A DNA stretch of 64,000 nucleotides, taken from assembly GCF_022747945.1 (NCBI RefSeq), contig NZ_JALDST010000001.1:1860001-1924000 (forward strand), written 5' to 3'. The notes below the pieces were generated by a model. The model had not been told where the DNA came from, made no database searches, and saw only the letters and a program-made list of their open reading frames with translations. This DNA is from Micromonospora sp. R77. Lineage in GTDB: Bacteria > Actinomycetota > Actinomycetes > Mycobacteriales > Micromonosporaceae. A program made the translations under genes and the position numbers. Numbering within the stretch: position 1 is the stretch's first letter; each line of letters begins with the position of its first letter. Shown here piece by piece: positions 38,661-47,186 of this stretch.

Positions 38661-38688
38661 ACCGCCCGGATCATGCGATCCGGGCGGT
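38661..38688 (+). terminator. hairpin terminator of the first M23 gene
   Basis: A 12-bp perfect stem (38661-38672 with 38677-38688), loop ATGC, followed by TT, lies 19 bp past the stop. Confidence 0.9.
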
Positions 38689-38903
38689 TTGCTGTGCGGG
38701 CAAGTCTGCCGGGTCACACCGACGAATGTGAGCGGCGGCACAGCCGATCATGGCCGTCCCACCGGACAGGCAGCCCGAACCGGGGCCGAAGTGGGCAGAG
38801 ACGATCACCGGCCACGCCCGCCTCCCGGGTGCCACTACCCGCCGCCGACCCGGCCGACACCAGTATTTCGAGGTCAAGTGCCCCTCGACTGTGAAGGTCA
38901 ACC

Positions 38904-39683
38904 GTGTCGGAAGACAGCTCCATGCAGCACGAGAACACCCAGGACATCCCCACCCGGCCGCTGCCGCGCAAGCGGACCGGCCGGCGCACCACATACTTCA
39001 TGATCGGCGCCGTCGCGCTGGTCGGTCTCGGCCTCGGCGGCGTCTCGGTCGCCACCGCCGACCACGGCACCCCGGCCCCGGCCGCCGTCGACTTCGACGC
39101 CCGGGCCCGCGCCGAGGCCGCCGCCCGCGCCGACCGCTCCGTCCGCGAGTCCACCGCCCCGGTGATCCCGTCCGCCACGCCGGCCAGCCCGGCACCGACT
39201 CCGTCGAAGGCCGCACCGAAGCCGACGAAGGCGGCCACCGCCAAGCCGAAGCCGAAGCCGAAGAAGACGGCCAAGCCGAAGCCGACCTGGGTGATCCCGA
39301 TGAAGGGCGCCGAGATCACGTCCTGCTACGGGCCCCGCTGGGGCACCCTGCACGCCGGCATCGACTTCGCGATGCCGTCGGGCACCCCGATCCACGCCGC
39401 CGCAGCGGGCACGGTGGTGCAGGCCGGTGACGCCGGCGACGGGTACGGCAACTCGGTCTTCATCGACCACGGCAACGGCTACCTCACCCACTACGCCCAC
39501 CAGAGCAGCCTGAAGGTCTCCGTGGGCGAGAAGGTCAGCGCCGGTGAGGTGATCGGCTACGAGGGTGCCACCGGTGACGCCACCGGGCCGCACCTGCACT
39601 TCGAGGTGCACAAGGGCCAGATGTGGAACCAGATCGACCCGGCGCCGTTCCTGCGCGCCCGGGGCATCGACGTGGCCTGCTGA
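38904..39683 (+). CDS. M23 family peptidase (LytM-type), secreted, with Lys/Pro-rich linker
   Basis: 259 residues from GTG 38904 (GAAGG upstream; ATG 38922 is an alternative). One membrane segment (about 31-50) is followed by an Ala-rich helix (63-82), a Pro/Lys linker (AKPKPKPKKTAKPKP, 113-127) and the LytM domain: H150-x3-D154, YAH (197-199) and H230-x-H232. It is a paralogue of the preceding gene, but a terminator and 262 bp separate them, so they are regulated apart. The linker could bind teichoic or other acidic wall polymers. Confidence 0.92.
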   Translation: MSEDSSMQHENTQDIPTRPLPRKRTGRRTTYFMIGAVALVGLGLGGVSVATADHGTPAPAAVDFDARARAEAAARADRSVRESTAPVIPSATPASPAPTPSKAAPKPTKAATAKPKPKPKKTAKPKPTWVIPMKGAEITSCYGPRWGTLHAGIDFAMPSGTPIHAAAAGTVVQAGDAGDGYGNSVFIDHGNGYLTHYAHQSSLKVSVGEKVSAGEVIGYEGATGDATGPHLHFEVHKGQMWNQIDPAPFLRARGIDVAC

Positions 39684-39699
39684 CGGCCGACAGCATGCG

Positions 39700-39738
39700 C
39701 GAGGGCCCGGTCCGGCGGTTCGCCGGGCCGGGCCCTCG
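39700..39738. terminator. bidirectional hairpin between M23 gene and pcrA
   Basis: An 18-bp stem (39700-39717 with 39721-39738, one G-U wobble) lies 17 bp after the M23 stop and 9 bp from the pcrA stop, so it can serve both convergent genes. Confidence 0.85.
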
Positions 39739-39747
39739 TCGCTGAAC

Positions 39748-42153
39748 TCAGAGCTTGTCGATCGGGGCGTGCCGGAGCACCAGCCACATGGTCTGGTCGC
39801 CGAAGTCGATCTGCGCCCGGGCCCCCGGGCCGTGCCCCTCCACGGCCACCACCCGGCCCAGCCCGTAGCGCTGGTGGTTGACCCGGTCGCCGGCCGACAC
39901 CTTCGGCCCCTGGGGCAGCTCGCTGGCGGTGGCCAGCCGACTGCCGTCCACGCCGAGCCGCTTGGCGAGCTGCGCGGCCTTCGGCGTACCCCCGGTGAAG
40001 CCGCCACGCCCGCCGGGCACGCGGTCCGCACGGCCGCCGACGCCGCCGCCCCCGCCCGCCCACGAGGTGTACGACCCCTCGGTGCGCTCCCAGCGGACCA
40101 GCTCCGGCGGCAACTCCTCCAGGAACCGGGAGGGCGGGTTGTAGGCCGGCTGTCCCCAGGCCGAGCGGGTCACCGCCCGGGACAGGTAGAGGCGCTGCCG
40201 GGCCCGGGTGATCCCCACGTACGCCAGCCGGCGCTCCTCCTCCAGCTCGCGGGTGTCGCCGAGCGAGCGCAGGTGCGGGAAGACACCGTCCTCCAGGCCG
40301 GTCAGGAAGACCACCGGGAACTCCAGCCCCTTGGCGGTGTGCAACGTCATCAGGGTGACCACGCCCTGGTGGTCCGGGTCGTCGGAGGGGATCTGGTCGG
40401 CGTCGGCGACCAGCGCGACCTGCTCCAGGAAGCCGGCCAGGGTGGCCCGCTCCCCGTCGGCGCCCAGCGCCTCGATCCGCTCGGTGTACTCCCGGGCGAC
40501 GCTGACCAGTTCCTGGAGGTTGTCGACCCGGCCGGCGTCCTGCGGGTCGAGGCTCTCCTCCAGCTCGGTCAGGTAGCCCGAGCGGGTCAGCAGCGCCTCC
40601 AGCACCTCCTCCGGGGTGCCGCTCTCGGCCAGCTCCCGGGCGCCGTCGAGCAGCGCCACGAAGTCGCCGATGCCGTTGGCGGCCCGGGTGGAGATGCCGG
40701 GGGCGTCCTTGGCCCGGCGCAGCGCCGCCCCGAACGAGATGCGGTCCCGGCTGGAGAGCGCCTCGACGCACGCCTCGGCCCGATCGCCGATGCCCCGGCG
40801 GGGGGTGTTGAGGATCCGGCGCAGGCTGACCGTGTCGTCGTCGTTGACCACGGCGCGCAGGTAGGCCAGCGCGTCGCGGACCTCCTTGCGCTCATAGAAG
40901 CGCACCCCGCCGACCACCTTGTAGGGCAGGCCGACCCGGATGAAGACCTCTTCGAAGACCCGGGACTGGGCGTTGGTGCGGTAGAAGACCGCCACGTCGC
41001 CGGGGCGGGTCTCGCCCTCGTCGACCAGCCGGTCGATCTCCCGAGCCACCCAGTCCGCCTCGGCGTGCTCGGTGTCCGCCACGTAGCCGACGATCTGCTC
41101 GCCGTGCCCGGCGTCGCTCCACAGCCGCTTCGGCTTGCGGGACGTGTTCCGGTCGATCACCGCGTTGGCGGCGTTGAGGATGGTCTGGGTGGAGCGGTAG
41201 TTCTGCTCCAGCAGGATCGTCCGGGCGTCGGTGAAGTCCCGCTCGAACTCCAGGATGTTGCGGATCGTCGCGCCGCGGAACGCGTAGATCGACTGGTCGG
41301 CGTCACCGACCACGCAGAGTTCGGCCGGCTCGATCCCCTCGGTGCCGGAGACCAGCTCCTTGATCAGCACGTACTGGGCGTGGTTGGTGTCCTGGTACTC
41401 GTCCACCAGGACGTGCCGGAACCGGCGGCGGTAGCTCTCCGCGACGTGCGGGTGCGACTGGAGCAGGTGCACGGTGGTCATGATGAGGTCGTCGAAGTCC
41501 AGCGCGTGCGCCTCACGCAACCGCCGCTGATAGAGCGTGTACGCCTCGGCGAGGGCCCGCTCGTTGGGCCCCTTGGCCCGACCGGCGAACTCCTCCGGGT
41601 CGACCAGCTCGTTCTTCAGGTTGGAGACCTGGGCGGCCAACCCGCGCGCCGGGTAGCGCTTGGGGTCGAGGTCCAGCTCCCGGGCCACCATCTGCATCAG
41701 CCGCCGGGAGTCGTCCGCGTCGTAGATCGAGAACGTCGACTTCAGGCCGGCGTGCTCGTGCTCGGCCCGCAGGATCCGCACGCAGGCGGAGTGGAACGTC
41801 GACACCCACATCAGCCGGGCCCGCGGGCCGACCAGGGCGGCCACCCGCTCCTTCATCTCCCCGGCGGCCTTGTTGGTGAAGGTGATCGCGATGATCTCGC
41901 CGGGGTGCACGTCCCGCGCGGCCAGCAGATAGGCGATCCGGTTGGTGAGCACCCGGGTCTTGCCGGAGCCCGCGCCGGCCACGATCAGCAACGGGGAGCC
42001 GGAGTGGGTGACGGCGTCACGTTGCGGACCGTTCAGCCCGTCGAGGAGGGCCTGCGGGTCGAGCCGGGCGGCGACCGACCCGGGCCGGTGCGGCGGGGTC
42101 GGCCGGGGCTCCGGCGCGGGCGGGGACGCGGGGATGTCGAAGAGAGGATGCAT
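39748..42153 (-). CDS. pcrA: ATP-dependent DNA helicase PcrA/UvrD
   Basis: 801 residues, SF1 helicase. NGPQRDAV (Q-motif), Walker A AGAGSGKT (59-66), TFTNKAAGEM (Ia), VDEYQDTN (II), GDADQSIYAFRGA (III), LEQNYRSTQ (IV), VTLMTLHTAKGLEFPVVFL (V) and YVGITRARQRLYLS (VI) are present. The C-terminal Gly-rich linker leads to a tudor-like end (GDRVNHQRYGLGRVVAVEG). It unwinds DNA 3' to 5' in repair and displaces recombinase. Actinobacterial UvrD1 is the usual name for this type. Confidence 0.96.
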   Translation of the reverse strand: MHPLFDIPASPPAPEPRPTPPHRPGSVAARLDPQALLDGLNGPQRDAVTHSGSPLLIVAGAGSGKTRVLTNRIAYLLAARDVHPGEIIAITFTNKAAGEMKERVAALVGPRARLMWVSTFHSACVRILRAEHEHAGLKSTFSIYDADDSRRLMQMVARELDLDPKRYPARGLAAQVSNLKNELVDPEEFAGRAKGPNERALAEAYTLYQRRLREAHALDFDDLIMTTVHLLQSHPHVAESYRRRFRHVLVDEYQDTNHAQYVLIKELVSGTEGIEPAELCVVGDADQSIYAFRGATIRNILEFERDFTDARTILLEQNYRSTQTILNAANAVIDRNTSRKPKRLWSDAGHGEQIVGYVADTEHAEADWVAREIDRLVDEGETRPGDVAVFYRTNAQSRVFEEVFIRVGLPYKVVGGVRFYERKEVRDALAYLRAVVNDDDTVSLRRILNTPRRGIGDRAEACVEALSSRDRISFGAALRRAKDAPGISTRAANGIGDFVALLDGARELAESGTPEEVLEALLTRSGYLTELEESLDPQDAGRVDNLQELVSVAREYTERIEALGADGERATLAGFLEQVALVADADQIPSDDPDHQGVVTLMTLHTAKGLEFPVVFLTGLEDGVFPHLRSLGDTRELEEERRLAYVGITRARQRLYLSRAVTRSAWGQPAYNPPSRFLEELPPELVRWERTEGSYTSWAGGGGGVGGRADRVPGGRGGFTGGTPKAAQLAKRLGVDGSRLATASELPQGPKVSAGDRVNHQRYGLGRVVAVEGHGPGARAQIDFGDQTMWLVLRHAPIDKL

Positions 42154-42274
42154 CGCACGGCGAGTCTATGCCGCCGGCCGGACACTTCCCGCCGCCGCAC
42201 ACCGGGACTCCGACGGGGGCGGCACCACCGGACACCGCGAGCAGGTGTGCCGTCCCACCTGTTGGTGGGTTTGC

Positions 42275-42304
42275 TTGCGCAGCCGTGCCGGCGGTCGGCA
42301 TACT
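42275..42304 (+). promoter_or_regulatory. candidate promoter giving a leaderless start at the leader peptide GTG
   Basis: TTGCGC (42275-42280) and CATACT (42299-42304) are 18 bp apart. The G of the GTG at 42312 lies 7 bases past the -10 box, where transcription would start. The leader peptide has no ribosome site, which agrees with a leaderless transcript. Prediction only. Confidence 0.5.
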
Positions 42305-42311
42305 CGACGAC

Positions 42312-42377
42312 GTGTTCGATCAGCGCTTCTACTTTTACTACGGCCCCGGGAGTCCGGCAGCCGTAGGTCGCGCCTGA
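42312..42377 (+). CDS. Phe/Tyr-rich leader peptide for chorismate mutase attenuation
   Basis: 21 residues from GTG 42312 to TGA at 42375. Residues 6-10 are FYFYY, after a Phe at position 2. The run uses the codon TTT, rare at this GC content. It ends 14 nt before a strong U-tailed terminator and 97 nt before a chorismate mutase gene, whose pathway makes Phe and Tyr. Hairpin CTACGGC/GCCGTAG (42338-42366) starts on the last Tyr codons. It overlaps a second hairpin (42365-42388), so the two exclude each other, as in classic attenuators. Ribosome stalling at Phe/Tyr codons when charged tRNA is scarce is the inferred signal. Confidence 0.75.
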   Translation: MFDQRFYFYYGPGSPAAVGRA

Positions 42378-42391
42378 TCGTCAGACCTGCG

Positions 42392-42427
42392 AAAAAGCCC
42401 CGGGCTCTCGAGAGCCCGGGGCTTTTT
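42392..42427 (+). terminator. attenuator: perfect 36-bp palindrome with A/U tails
   Basis: The 18-bp arms 42392-42409 and 42410-42427 are exactly complementary: AAAAAGCCCCGGGCTCTC on the left, TTTTT on the right end. An intrinsic terminator with a real U-tract is unusual in this window. It lies between the leader peptide and the chorismate mutase gene, so read-through is needed for expression. Confidence 0.85.
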
Positions 42428-42474
42428 CGTCCCGGGATCCGGGTACCGGGCCCGACACCCGAGGGGGTACGACG

Positions 42475-42819
42475 ATGATGACTGACGTGGTGGAGTCCAG
42501 CGGCCTGGCCGGCGACCGGGCCGACACGAACCCGACCGAGGCCGCGGCGGCGCGGACCGGCACCGGCGACTCGGCGGCGGCCGAGCGGATCGTCGAGATC
42601 CGGGAGCGCATCGACGAGATCGACCGCACGATCATCGCGCTGTGGCAGGAACGGGCCGCTCTCTCCCAGGAGGTCGGCGCCACCCGGCTCGCCTCCGGCG
42701 GGACCCGGCTGGTGCTCTCCCGCGAGCGGGAGATCCTGGAGCGGTTCCGGCAGGCCCTGGGGGCCGACGGCACCCAGTTGGCGCTGCTGCTGCTGAGGGC
42801 CGGTCGGGGCCCGCTGTGA
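42475..42819 (+). CDS. chorismate mutase, AroQ type
   Basis: 114 residues. A disordered Ala/Thr-rich N-terminus (1-35) precedes the AroQ helices. Key residues are the Arg in EIRERIDEIDRTIIALWQER, VGATR at the site of the catalytic Lys/Arg, and REREILERF carrying the expected Glu. Reaction: chorismate to prephenate, the branch point to Phe and Tyr. ATG 42475 has GAGGGGG upstream; ATG 42478 is adjacent. Together with its FYFYY leader the gene is predicted to respond to Phe/Tyr supply. It is divergent from pcrA. Confidence 0.92.
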   Translation: MMTDVVESSGLAGDRADTNPTEAAAARTGTGDSAAAERIVEIRERIDEIDRTIIALWQERAALSQEVGATRLASGGTRLVLSREREILERFRQALGADGTQLALLLLRAGRGPL

Positions 42820-42993
42820 GGCGGCGGGACGCCACGCCGGCCGGCGACGGTGCCGACGGCGGGTCGGCAGCCGGGCGGGACGCCCGGGGTGCCCGGCGCC
42901 CGGCGTACCGGAAGGGTGCCGGCGGCGGGCGGTGGCCGCGCCGGCGCGACCGGGGCCCGGACGACGGAGGCCGGGCAGGACCGGCGGATACGA

Positions 42994-43036
42994 CGAACCG
43001 CCTGCCGGCGTCGTGGTGACGTCGACAGGCGGTTCG
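42994..43036 (-). terminator. hairpin terminator of the second oligopeptide operon
   Basis: 11-bp arms CGAACCGCCTG/CAGGCGGTTCG (42994-43004 and 43026-43036) enclose a smaller CGTC/GACG stem. It lies just past the stop of the last ATPase gene. The rest of 42820-43043 shows no gene. Confidence 0.8.
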
Positions 43037-43043
43037 CACGCGG

Positions 43044-44057
43044 TCACACCTCGTGGGTGGCGACGATCTCCCGCTTCTCGGCGAAGTGGCAGGCGCTCGG
43101 GTGGTCCGAGCCCGGCCGGATCTCCAGCAGCGGCACCTGCTCGGCGCACACGTCCTGTGCCTTCCAGCACCGGGTGCGGAACCGGCAGCCCGAGGGCGGG
43201 CTGATCGGCGACGGGACGTCACCGGTGAGCCGGATGATCGCCTTCTGGTCCCGCAGCGTCGGGTCCGGCACCGGCACCGCCGACAGCAGCGCCTGGGTGT
43301 ACGGGTGGGTCGGCCGCTCGTAGATCTCGTCCTCGGTGCCGATCTCCACCATCTTGCCCAGGTACATCACCGCGACCCGGTCCGACAGGTGCCGCACGAC
43401 CGACAGGTCGTGGGCGATGAAGACGTACGACAGCCCGAACTCGCCCTGGAGCTTCTCCAGCAGGTTCATCACCTGCGCCTGGATCGACACGTCGAGCGCG
43501 GAGACCGGCTCGTCGCAGACGATCACCTCCGGCCGCAGCGCGAGGGCCCGGGCGATGCCGATGCGCTGCCGCTGTCCGCCGGAGAACTGGTGCGGATAGC
43601 GGTTGATGTGCTCCGGGTTCAGGCCGACCAGGTCGAGCAGTTCCTTGACCTTGCCCCGGCGGCTGCCCTTCGGGGCCACCTCGGAGTGGATCTCGAACGG
43701 CTCGCCGATCAGGTCGCCGACCGTCATCCGCGGGTTCAGCGAGGTGTACGGGTCCTGCATCACCAGCTGGATCTGCCGGCGCAGCCGCCGCAGCGCGCCA
43801 CCGGAGAGCTTGGAGATGTCCTGACCCTTGTAGTACACGCTGCCGCTGGTCGGCTTCTCCAGGTTCATCAGGACCCGGGCGAGCGTCGACTTGCCGCAGC
43901 CGGACTCGCCGACGACGCCGAGGGTCTCGCCGGTCTTCAGCTCGAAGGAGACGCCGTCGACCGCCTTGACCTGACCCACGGTCTTCTTGAACACGATGCC
44001 CTGGGTGACCGGGTAGTGCTTGACCAGGTCACGGACCTCGATGATGTTCTCAGTCAC
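43044..44057 (-). CDS. oligopeptide ABC transporter ATP-binding protein (DppF type, system 2)
   Basis: 337 residues from GTG 44057. Walker [10 protein letters not shown], signature FSGGQRQR, Walker [11 protein letters not shown] and H-loop AHDLS are intact. The C-terminal cysteine cluster [14 protein letters not shown] is nearly identical to that of the protein at 23381-24412. It overlaps the preceding gene by 8 bp. Last gene of the second oligopeptide operon. Confidence 0.93.
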   Translation of the reverse strand: MTENIIEVRDLVKHYPVTQGIVFKKTVGQVKAVDGVSFELKTGETLGVVGESGCGKSTLARVLMNLEKPTSGSVYYKGQDISKLSGGALRRLRRQIQLVMQDPYTSLNPRMTVGDLIGEPFEIHSEVAPKGSRRGKVKELLDLVGLNPEHINRYPHQFSGGQRQRIGIARALALRPEVIVCDEPVSALDVSIQAQVMNLLEKLQGEFGLSYVFIAHDLSVVRHLSDRVAVMYLGKMVEIGTEDEIYERPTHPYTQALLSAVPVPDPTLRDQKAIIRLTGDVPSPISPPSGCRFRTRCWKAQDVCAEQVPLLEIRPGSDHPSACHFAEKREIVATHEV

Positions 44058-45093
44058 GGTTCACCAGTTCCTCGGCGAAGTGGCAGGCGCTGGCCCGGCC
44101 GGCACCGATCTGCAGCAGCGGGGGCACCTTCTCCCGGCACACCGGCTGCGCCATGGGGCAGCGCGGGTTGAACGGGCAGCCCGGCGGGATGTTCATGAGG
44201 TTCGGCGGCAGGCCCTTGATGGTGCGGAGCTCCTGCCCCTTCTCGTCCATCCGCGGGATCGAGTCGAGCAGACCCAGGGTGTACGGGTGCGCCGGCTTGG
44301 CGTACAGGTCGTACACGTCGGCTTCCTCGACGATCCGGCCGGCGTACATGACCGCGATCCGGTCCGCGACGTCGGCGACCACGCCGAGGTCGTGGGTGAT
44401 CAGGATCATGCCCATCTGCCGTTCCCGCTGGAGTTCACCGAGCAGGTCCATGATCTGGGCCTGCACGGTCACGTCCAGCGCGGTGGTCGGCTCGTCCGCG
44501 ATCAGCACCTCGGGGTCGAGCGCCAGCGACATCGCGATCATCGCGCGCTGCCGCATACCACCGGAGAACTGGTGCGGGTAGTTGCTGAACCGGCCCTTGG
44601 CGTTCGGGATCTTGACCTGGTCGAGCATCTCGATCGCGCGCTTCTTGGCGTCCGCGCGGCTCATGCCGCGACGGATCCGGAACTGCTCGGCGATCTGGAA
44701 CCCGACGGTGAAGACGGGGTTCAGCGCGGAGAGCGAGTCCTGGAAGATCATGGCGATGCCCTCGCCGCGGATCCGGCGACGCTCCTCGGCGGACATGGTG
44801 AGCATGTCCTTGCCGTGGAAGCGGACCTGACCGCCGGTGACGAAGCCGGGCGGCATGTCCAGGATGCCCATGATGGTCTGCGCGGTGACGCTCTTGCCGG
44901 AGCCGGACTCGCCGAGCACGGCGAGGGTCTCCCCCGCGTCGACGTGGTACGTGACGCCGTTGATGACCTTGGCGACGCCGTCCCGGGTGCGGAACTCGAC
45001 GCGCAGGTCGTCGACCTCGAGCAGCCGACCCGAGGGGCGGCCGGATCCGTCGGCGCCGGGCGCGGACTGCTCGGACACGAGAATGTCGGACAA
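44050..45093 (-). CDS. oligopeptide ABC transporter ATP-binding protein (DppD type, system 2)
   Basis: 347 residues from TTG 45093, chosen because GGGGAG lies six bases upstream and no better start exists. Walker [10 protein letters not shown], signature FSGGMRQR, Walker [13 protein letters not shown] and H-loop THDLG are present, with the cysteine cluster [14 protein letters not shown]. Clear paralogue of the protein at 22360-23397. Confidence 0.92.
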   Translation of the reverse strand: MSDILVSEQSAPGADGSGRPSGRLLEVDDLRVEFRTRDGVAKVINGVTYHVDAGETLAVLGESGSGKSVTAQTIMGILDMPPGFVTGGQVRFHGKDMLTMSAEERRRIRGEGIAMIFQDSLSALNPVFTVGFQIAEQFRIRRGMSRADAKKRAIEMLDQVKIPNAKGRFSNYPHQFSGGMRQRAMIAMSLALDPEVLIADEPTTALDVTVQAQIMDLLGELQRERQMGMILITHDLGVVADVADRIAVMYAGRIVEEADVYDLYAKPAHPYTLGLLDSIPRMDEKGQELRTIKGLPPNLMNIPPGCPFNPRCPMAQPVCREKVPPLLQIGAGRASACHFAEELVNRD

Positions 45094-45104
45094 CTCAGTC
45101 TCCC

Positions 45105-46082
45105 CTATCGGAGCTTCGGGTCGAGGGCCTCGCGGACCGCCTCGCCGAGCATGACGAAGCTCAGCACGGCGGCGACGAGGAACGCGGAGGGGAAGAAGAG
45201 CAGGTTCGGCGCGACCCGGATGAAGTTCTGCGACTCACTGATCATGATGCCCCAGGAGACCACCGGGCTCTTCAGTCCGACGCCCAGGAAGGAGAGCGTC
45301 GCCTCCGCGCCGATGAACGAACCGACCATGATCGTCGAATAGACCAGCAGCGGCGCGAGACAGTTCGGCAGCAGGTGCTTGAGGATGATCCGGCCGGTGC
45401 CCGCACCGAGCGCCCGGGCGGCGACGATGTAGTCCGCCTCCCGGGTGGCCAGCACCGAGGAGCGCATCAGCCGCATCACGACCGGCCAGCTCAGGATGAC
45501 CAGCGACGCGATCACCAGGCCCATGATCTTCGTCTTGCTGTTGTTGCTGCCCGAGCCGTTGAAGGTCGTCAGGATGACGATGGCACCGAGCACGAACGGC
45601 AGGCCGAAGAAGACGTCGGCGATCCGGGAGAGCAGCGCGTCCACCCAGCCGCCACGGTAACCGGAGATGATGCCCATCACGCCACCGAGCAGCATGGTGC
45701 CGACGACGGACACCAGCGCCACCACGATCGAGGCGCGGGCGCCGTAGATGGTCCGGGCGTAGACGTCCCGGCCCTGCACGTCGTAGCCGAACCAGGCGTC
45801 GGCGGAGGGCTTGCCGAGGCTGTTGTTCAGCGACCCGTTCACGGCGTCGCCGGAGGTGAAGAGCGTCGGGAAGGCCGCCATCACGATGAACAGCAGGATC
45901 AGCGTTGCGGAGATCCAGAACAGCGGCTTGCGACGCAGGTCACGCCAGGCGTCACCGAGGAGGCCACGCGGCTTCTCCTTGCGGGCGCTCTCCGGCAGGC
46001 CGGCGTTGGTGGGGGCACCGATCTCGGTCGGCTGCTCCGGACGGGGAGTGCTGACGATCGACGCGGCGGAGGGGTCACTCAT
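45105..46082 (-). CDS. oligopeptide ABC transporter permease (DppC type, system 2)
   Basis: 325 residues. The cytoplasmic N-terminus WRDLRRKPLFWISATLILL is followed by six membrane segments and the EAA loop DYIVAARALGAGTGRIILKHLLPNCLAPL. The external loop shows WFGYDVQGRDVYARTIYGAR. ATG 46082 overlaps the upstream permease by the same 8 bp (ATGAGTGA) as in system 1. Confidence 0.93.
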   Translation of the reverse strand: MSDPSAASIVSTPRPEQPTEIGAPTNAGLPESARKEKPRGLLGDAWRDLRRKPLFWISATLILLFIVMAAFPTLFTSGDAVNGSLNNSLGKPSADAWFGYDVQGRDVYARTIYGARASIVVALVSVVGTMLLGGVMGIISGYRGGWVDALLSRIADVFFGLPFVLGAIVILTTFNGSGSNNSKTKIMGLVIASLVILSWPVVMRLMRSSVLATREADYIVAARALGAGTGRIILKHLLPNCLAPLLVYSTIMVGSFIGAEATLSFLGVGLKSPVVSWGIMISESQNFIRVAPNLLFFPSAFLVAAVLSFVMLGEAVREALDPKLR

Positions 46083-47001
46083 AACGGATCCTCGGGTCCA
46101 GGGCGGCGTAGAGCAGGTCGACCAGCAGGTTCATCAGCAGGTAGACCAGCACCAGCACCACCACGATGGAGACAACGGTAGCGCTCTCCTTGGTGACGAT
46201 CGACCGGTAGACCTGTCGACCGATGCCGTTGATACCGAAGATGCCCTCGGTCACGATCGCGCCACCCATCAGCGCGCCGAGGTCGGTGCCGAGCAGCGTG
46301 ACCACCGGGATCAGCGAGTTGCGCAGCAGGTGCACCCCGACCACCCGGCGCATCGGCAGGCCCTTGGCGATCGCGGTCCGCACGTAGTCGGCCCGCCGGT
46401 TCTCGGCGATGCTCGTCCGCGACACCCGGGCGATGTACGCCATCGAGGCGCTACCGAGCACGAATCCCGGGATGATCAGTTCGGAGAACGGCATCTCGCT
46501 GGAGACGGTCGGCGTGACGATCTTCCACTGCACCCCGAAGGTCCACTGGAGGACGAAGCCGACGACGAAGACCGGCAGCGCGATCAGGAACAGCGACGAG
46601 ACCAGGACCAGGTTGTCCAGGAAGCCATTGCGGCGCAGGCCGGTCAGCACGCCGGCGGTGAGGCCGATGATCGCCTCGATCGCCAGGGCGACAACGGCCA
46701 ACTTCAGCGTGTTCGGGTACGCGGTGGCGATGACGTCGTTGATCGACAGACCGTTGTAGGTCGTCCCGAAGTCCCCCTGGAGGAGGTTCTTCATGTAGAT
46801 CGAATACTGGACGAAGACGTTCTGGTCCAGGTGGTACTTCTCGGTGAGCGCGGCGACGTACTCCGGCGGGCAGCGACGCTCACCGCACTTGCCGGCGAAG
46901 GGGTCGCCGGGCACGGCCCAGACGAGCCAGTAGATCAGGAACGTCGTACCGATGAAGACCGGCACTAGTTGGAGCAGCCGTCTCACGAGATAGCGGCCCA
47001 T
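46075..47001 (-). CDS. oligopeptide ABC transporter permease (DppB type, system 2)
   Basis: 308 residues from ATG 47001 (GGAGG eight bases upstream). The N-terminus MGRYLVRRLLQLVPVFIGTT is typical, followed by an unusual cysteine pair in the first external loop (GKCGERRCPPEYV). The EAA loop is DYVRTAIAKGLPMRRVVGVHLLRNSLIPV. It pairs with the DppC permease of this operon. Confidence 0.93.
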   Translation of the reverse strand: MGRYLVRRLLQLVPVFIGTTFLIYWLVWAVPGDPFAGKCGERRCPPEYVAALTEKYHLDQNVFVQYSIYMKNLLQGDFGTTYNGLSINDVIATAYPNTLKLAVVALAIEAIIGLTAGVLTGLRRNGFLDNLVLVSSLFLIALPVFVVGFVLQWTFGVQWKIVTPTVSSEMPFSELIIPGFVLGSASMAYIARVSRTSIAENRRADYVRTAIAKGLPMRRVVGVHLLRNSLIPVVTLLGTDLGALMGGAIVTEGIFGINGIGRQVYRSIVTKESATVVSIVVVLVLVYLLMNLLVDLLYAALDPRIRYE

Positions 47002-47048
47002 GGGGTGGTCCTCCAGACAGGGGGCGCGTCGGCGGCCGACACGATGGT

Positions 47049-47123
47049 GACAGCGTGCGAGGAGGGATGCTGGTGACATCCGCTCGCGACAGCGTGCGAG
47101 GAGATGTTGTAACACCCGCTCGC
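47049..47123. repeat. two tandem hairpin repeats between binding-protein and permease genes
   Basis: Units 47049-47087 (39 nt) and 47088-47123 (36 nt) share GACAGCGTGCGAGGAG at the left and CGCTCGC at the right but differ in the middle. The middle changes keep internal pairing (GATG/CATC in one, GTT/AAC in the other), so each unit keeps a hairpin. This suggests conserved RNA or DNA structure. The GTGCGAGGAG core also occurs at 7200-7260. Confidence 0.7.
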
Positions 47124-47130
47124 GGAACGG

Positions 47131-47172
47131 CCCCGGGCCGGGCCCACCGGTTGTGGCGGGCCCGACCCGGGG
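47131..47172 (-). terminator. hairpin after the system-2 binding-protein gene
   Basis: A 15-bp stem (47131-47145 with 47158-47172, one mismatch) with a 12-nt loop lies 14 bp past the stop. Like the hairpin at 20405 it sits between the binding-protein gene and the permeases and should lower downstream expression. Confidence 0.75.
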
Positions 47173-47186
47173 TCATACCGATCGGA

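Noticed and set aside
42820..43043. Plus-strand frames following chorismate mutase.
   Set aside because: Gly/Arg-rich without start signals, ending in the hairpin that terminates the convergent operon.
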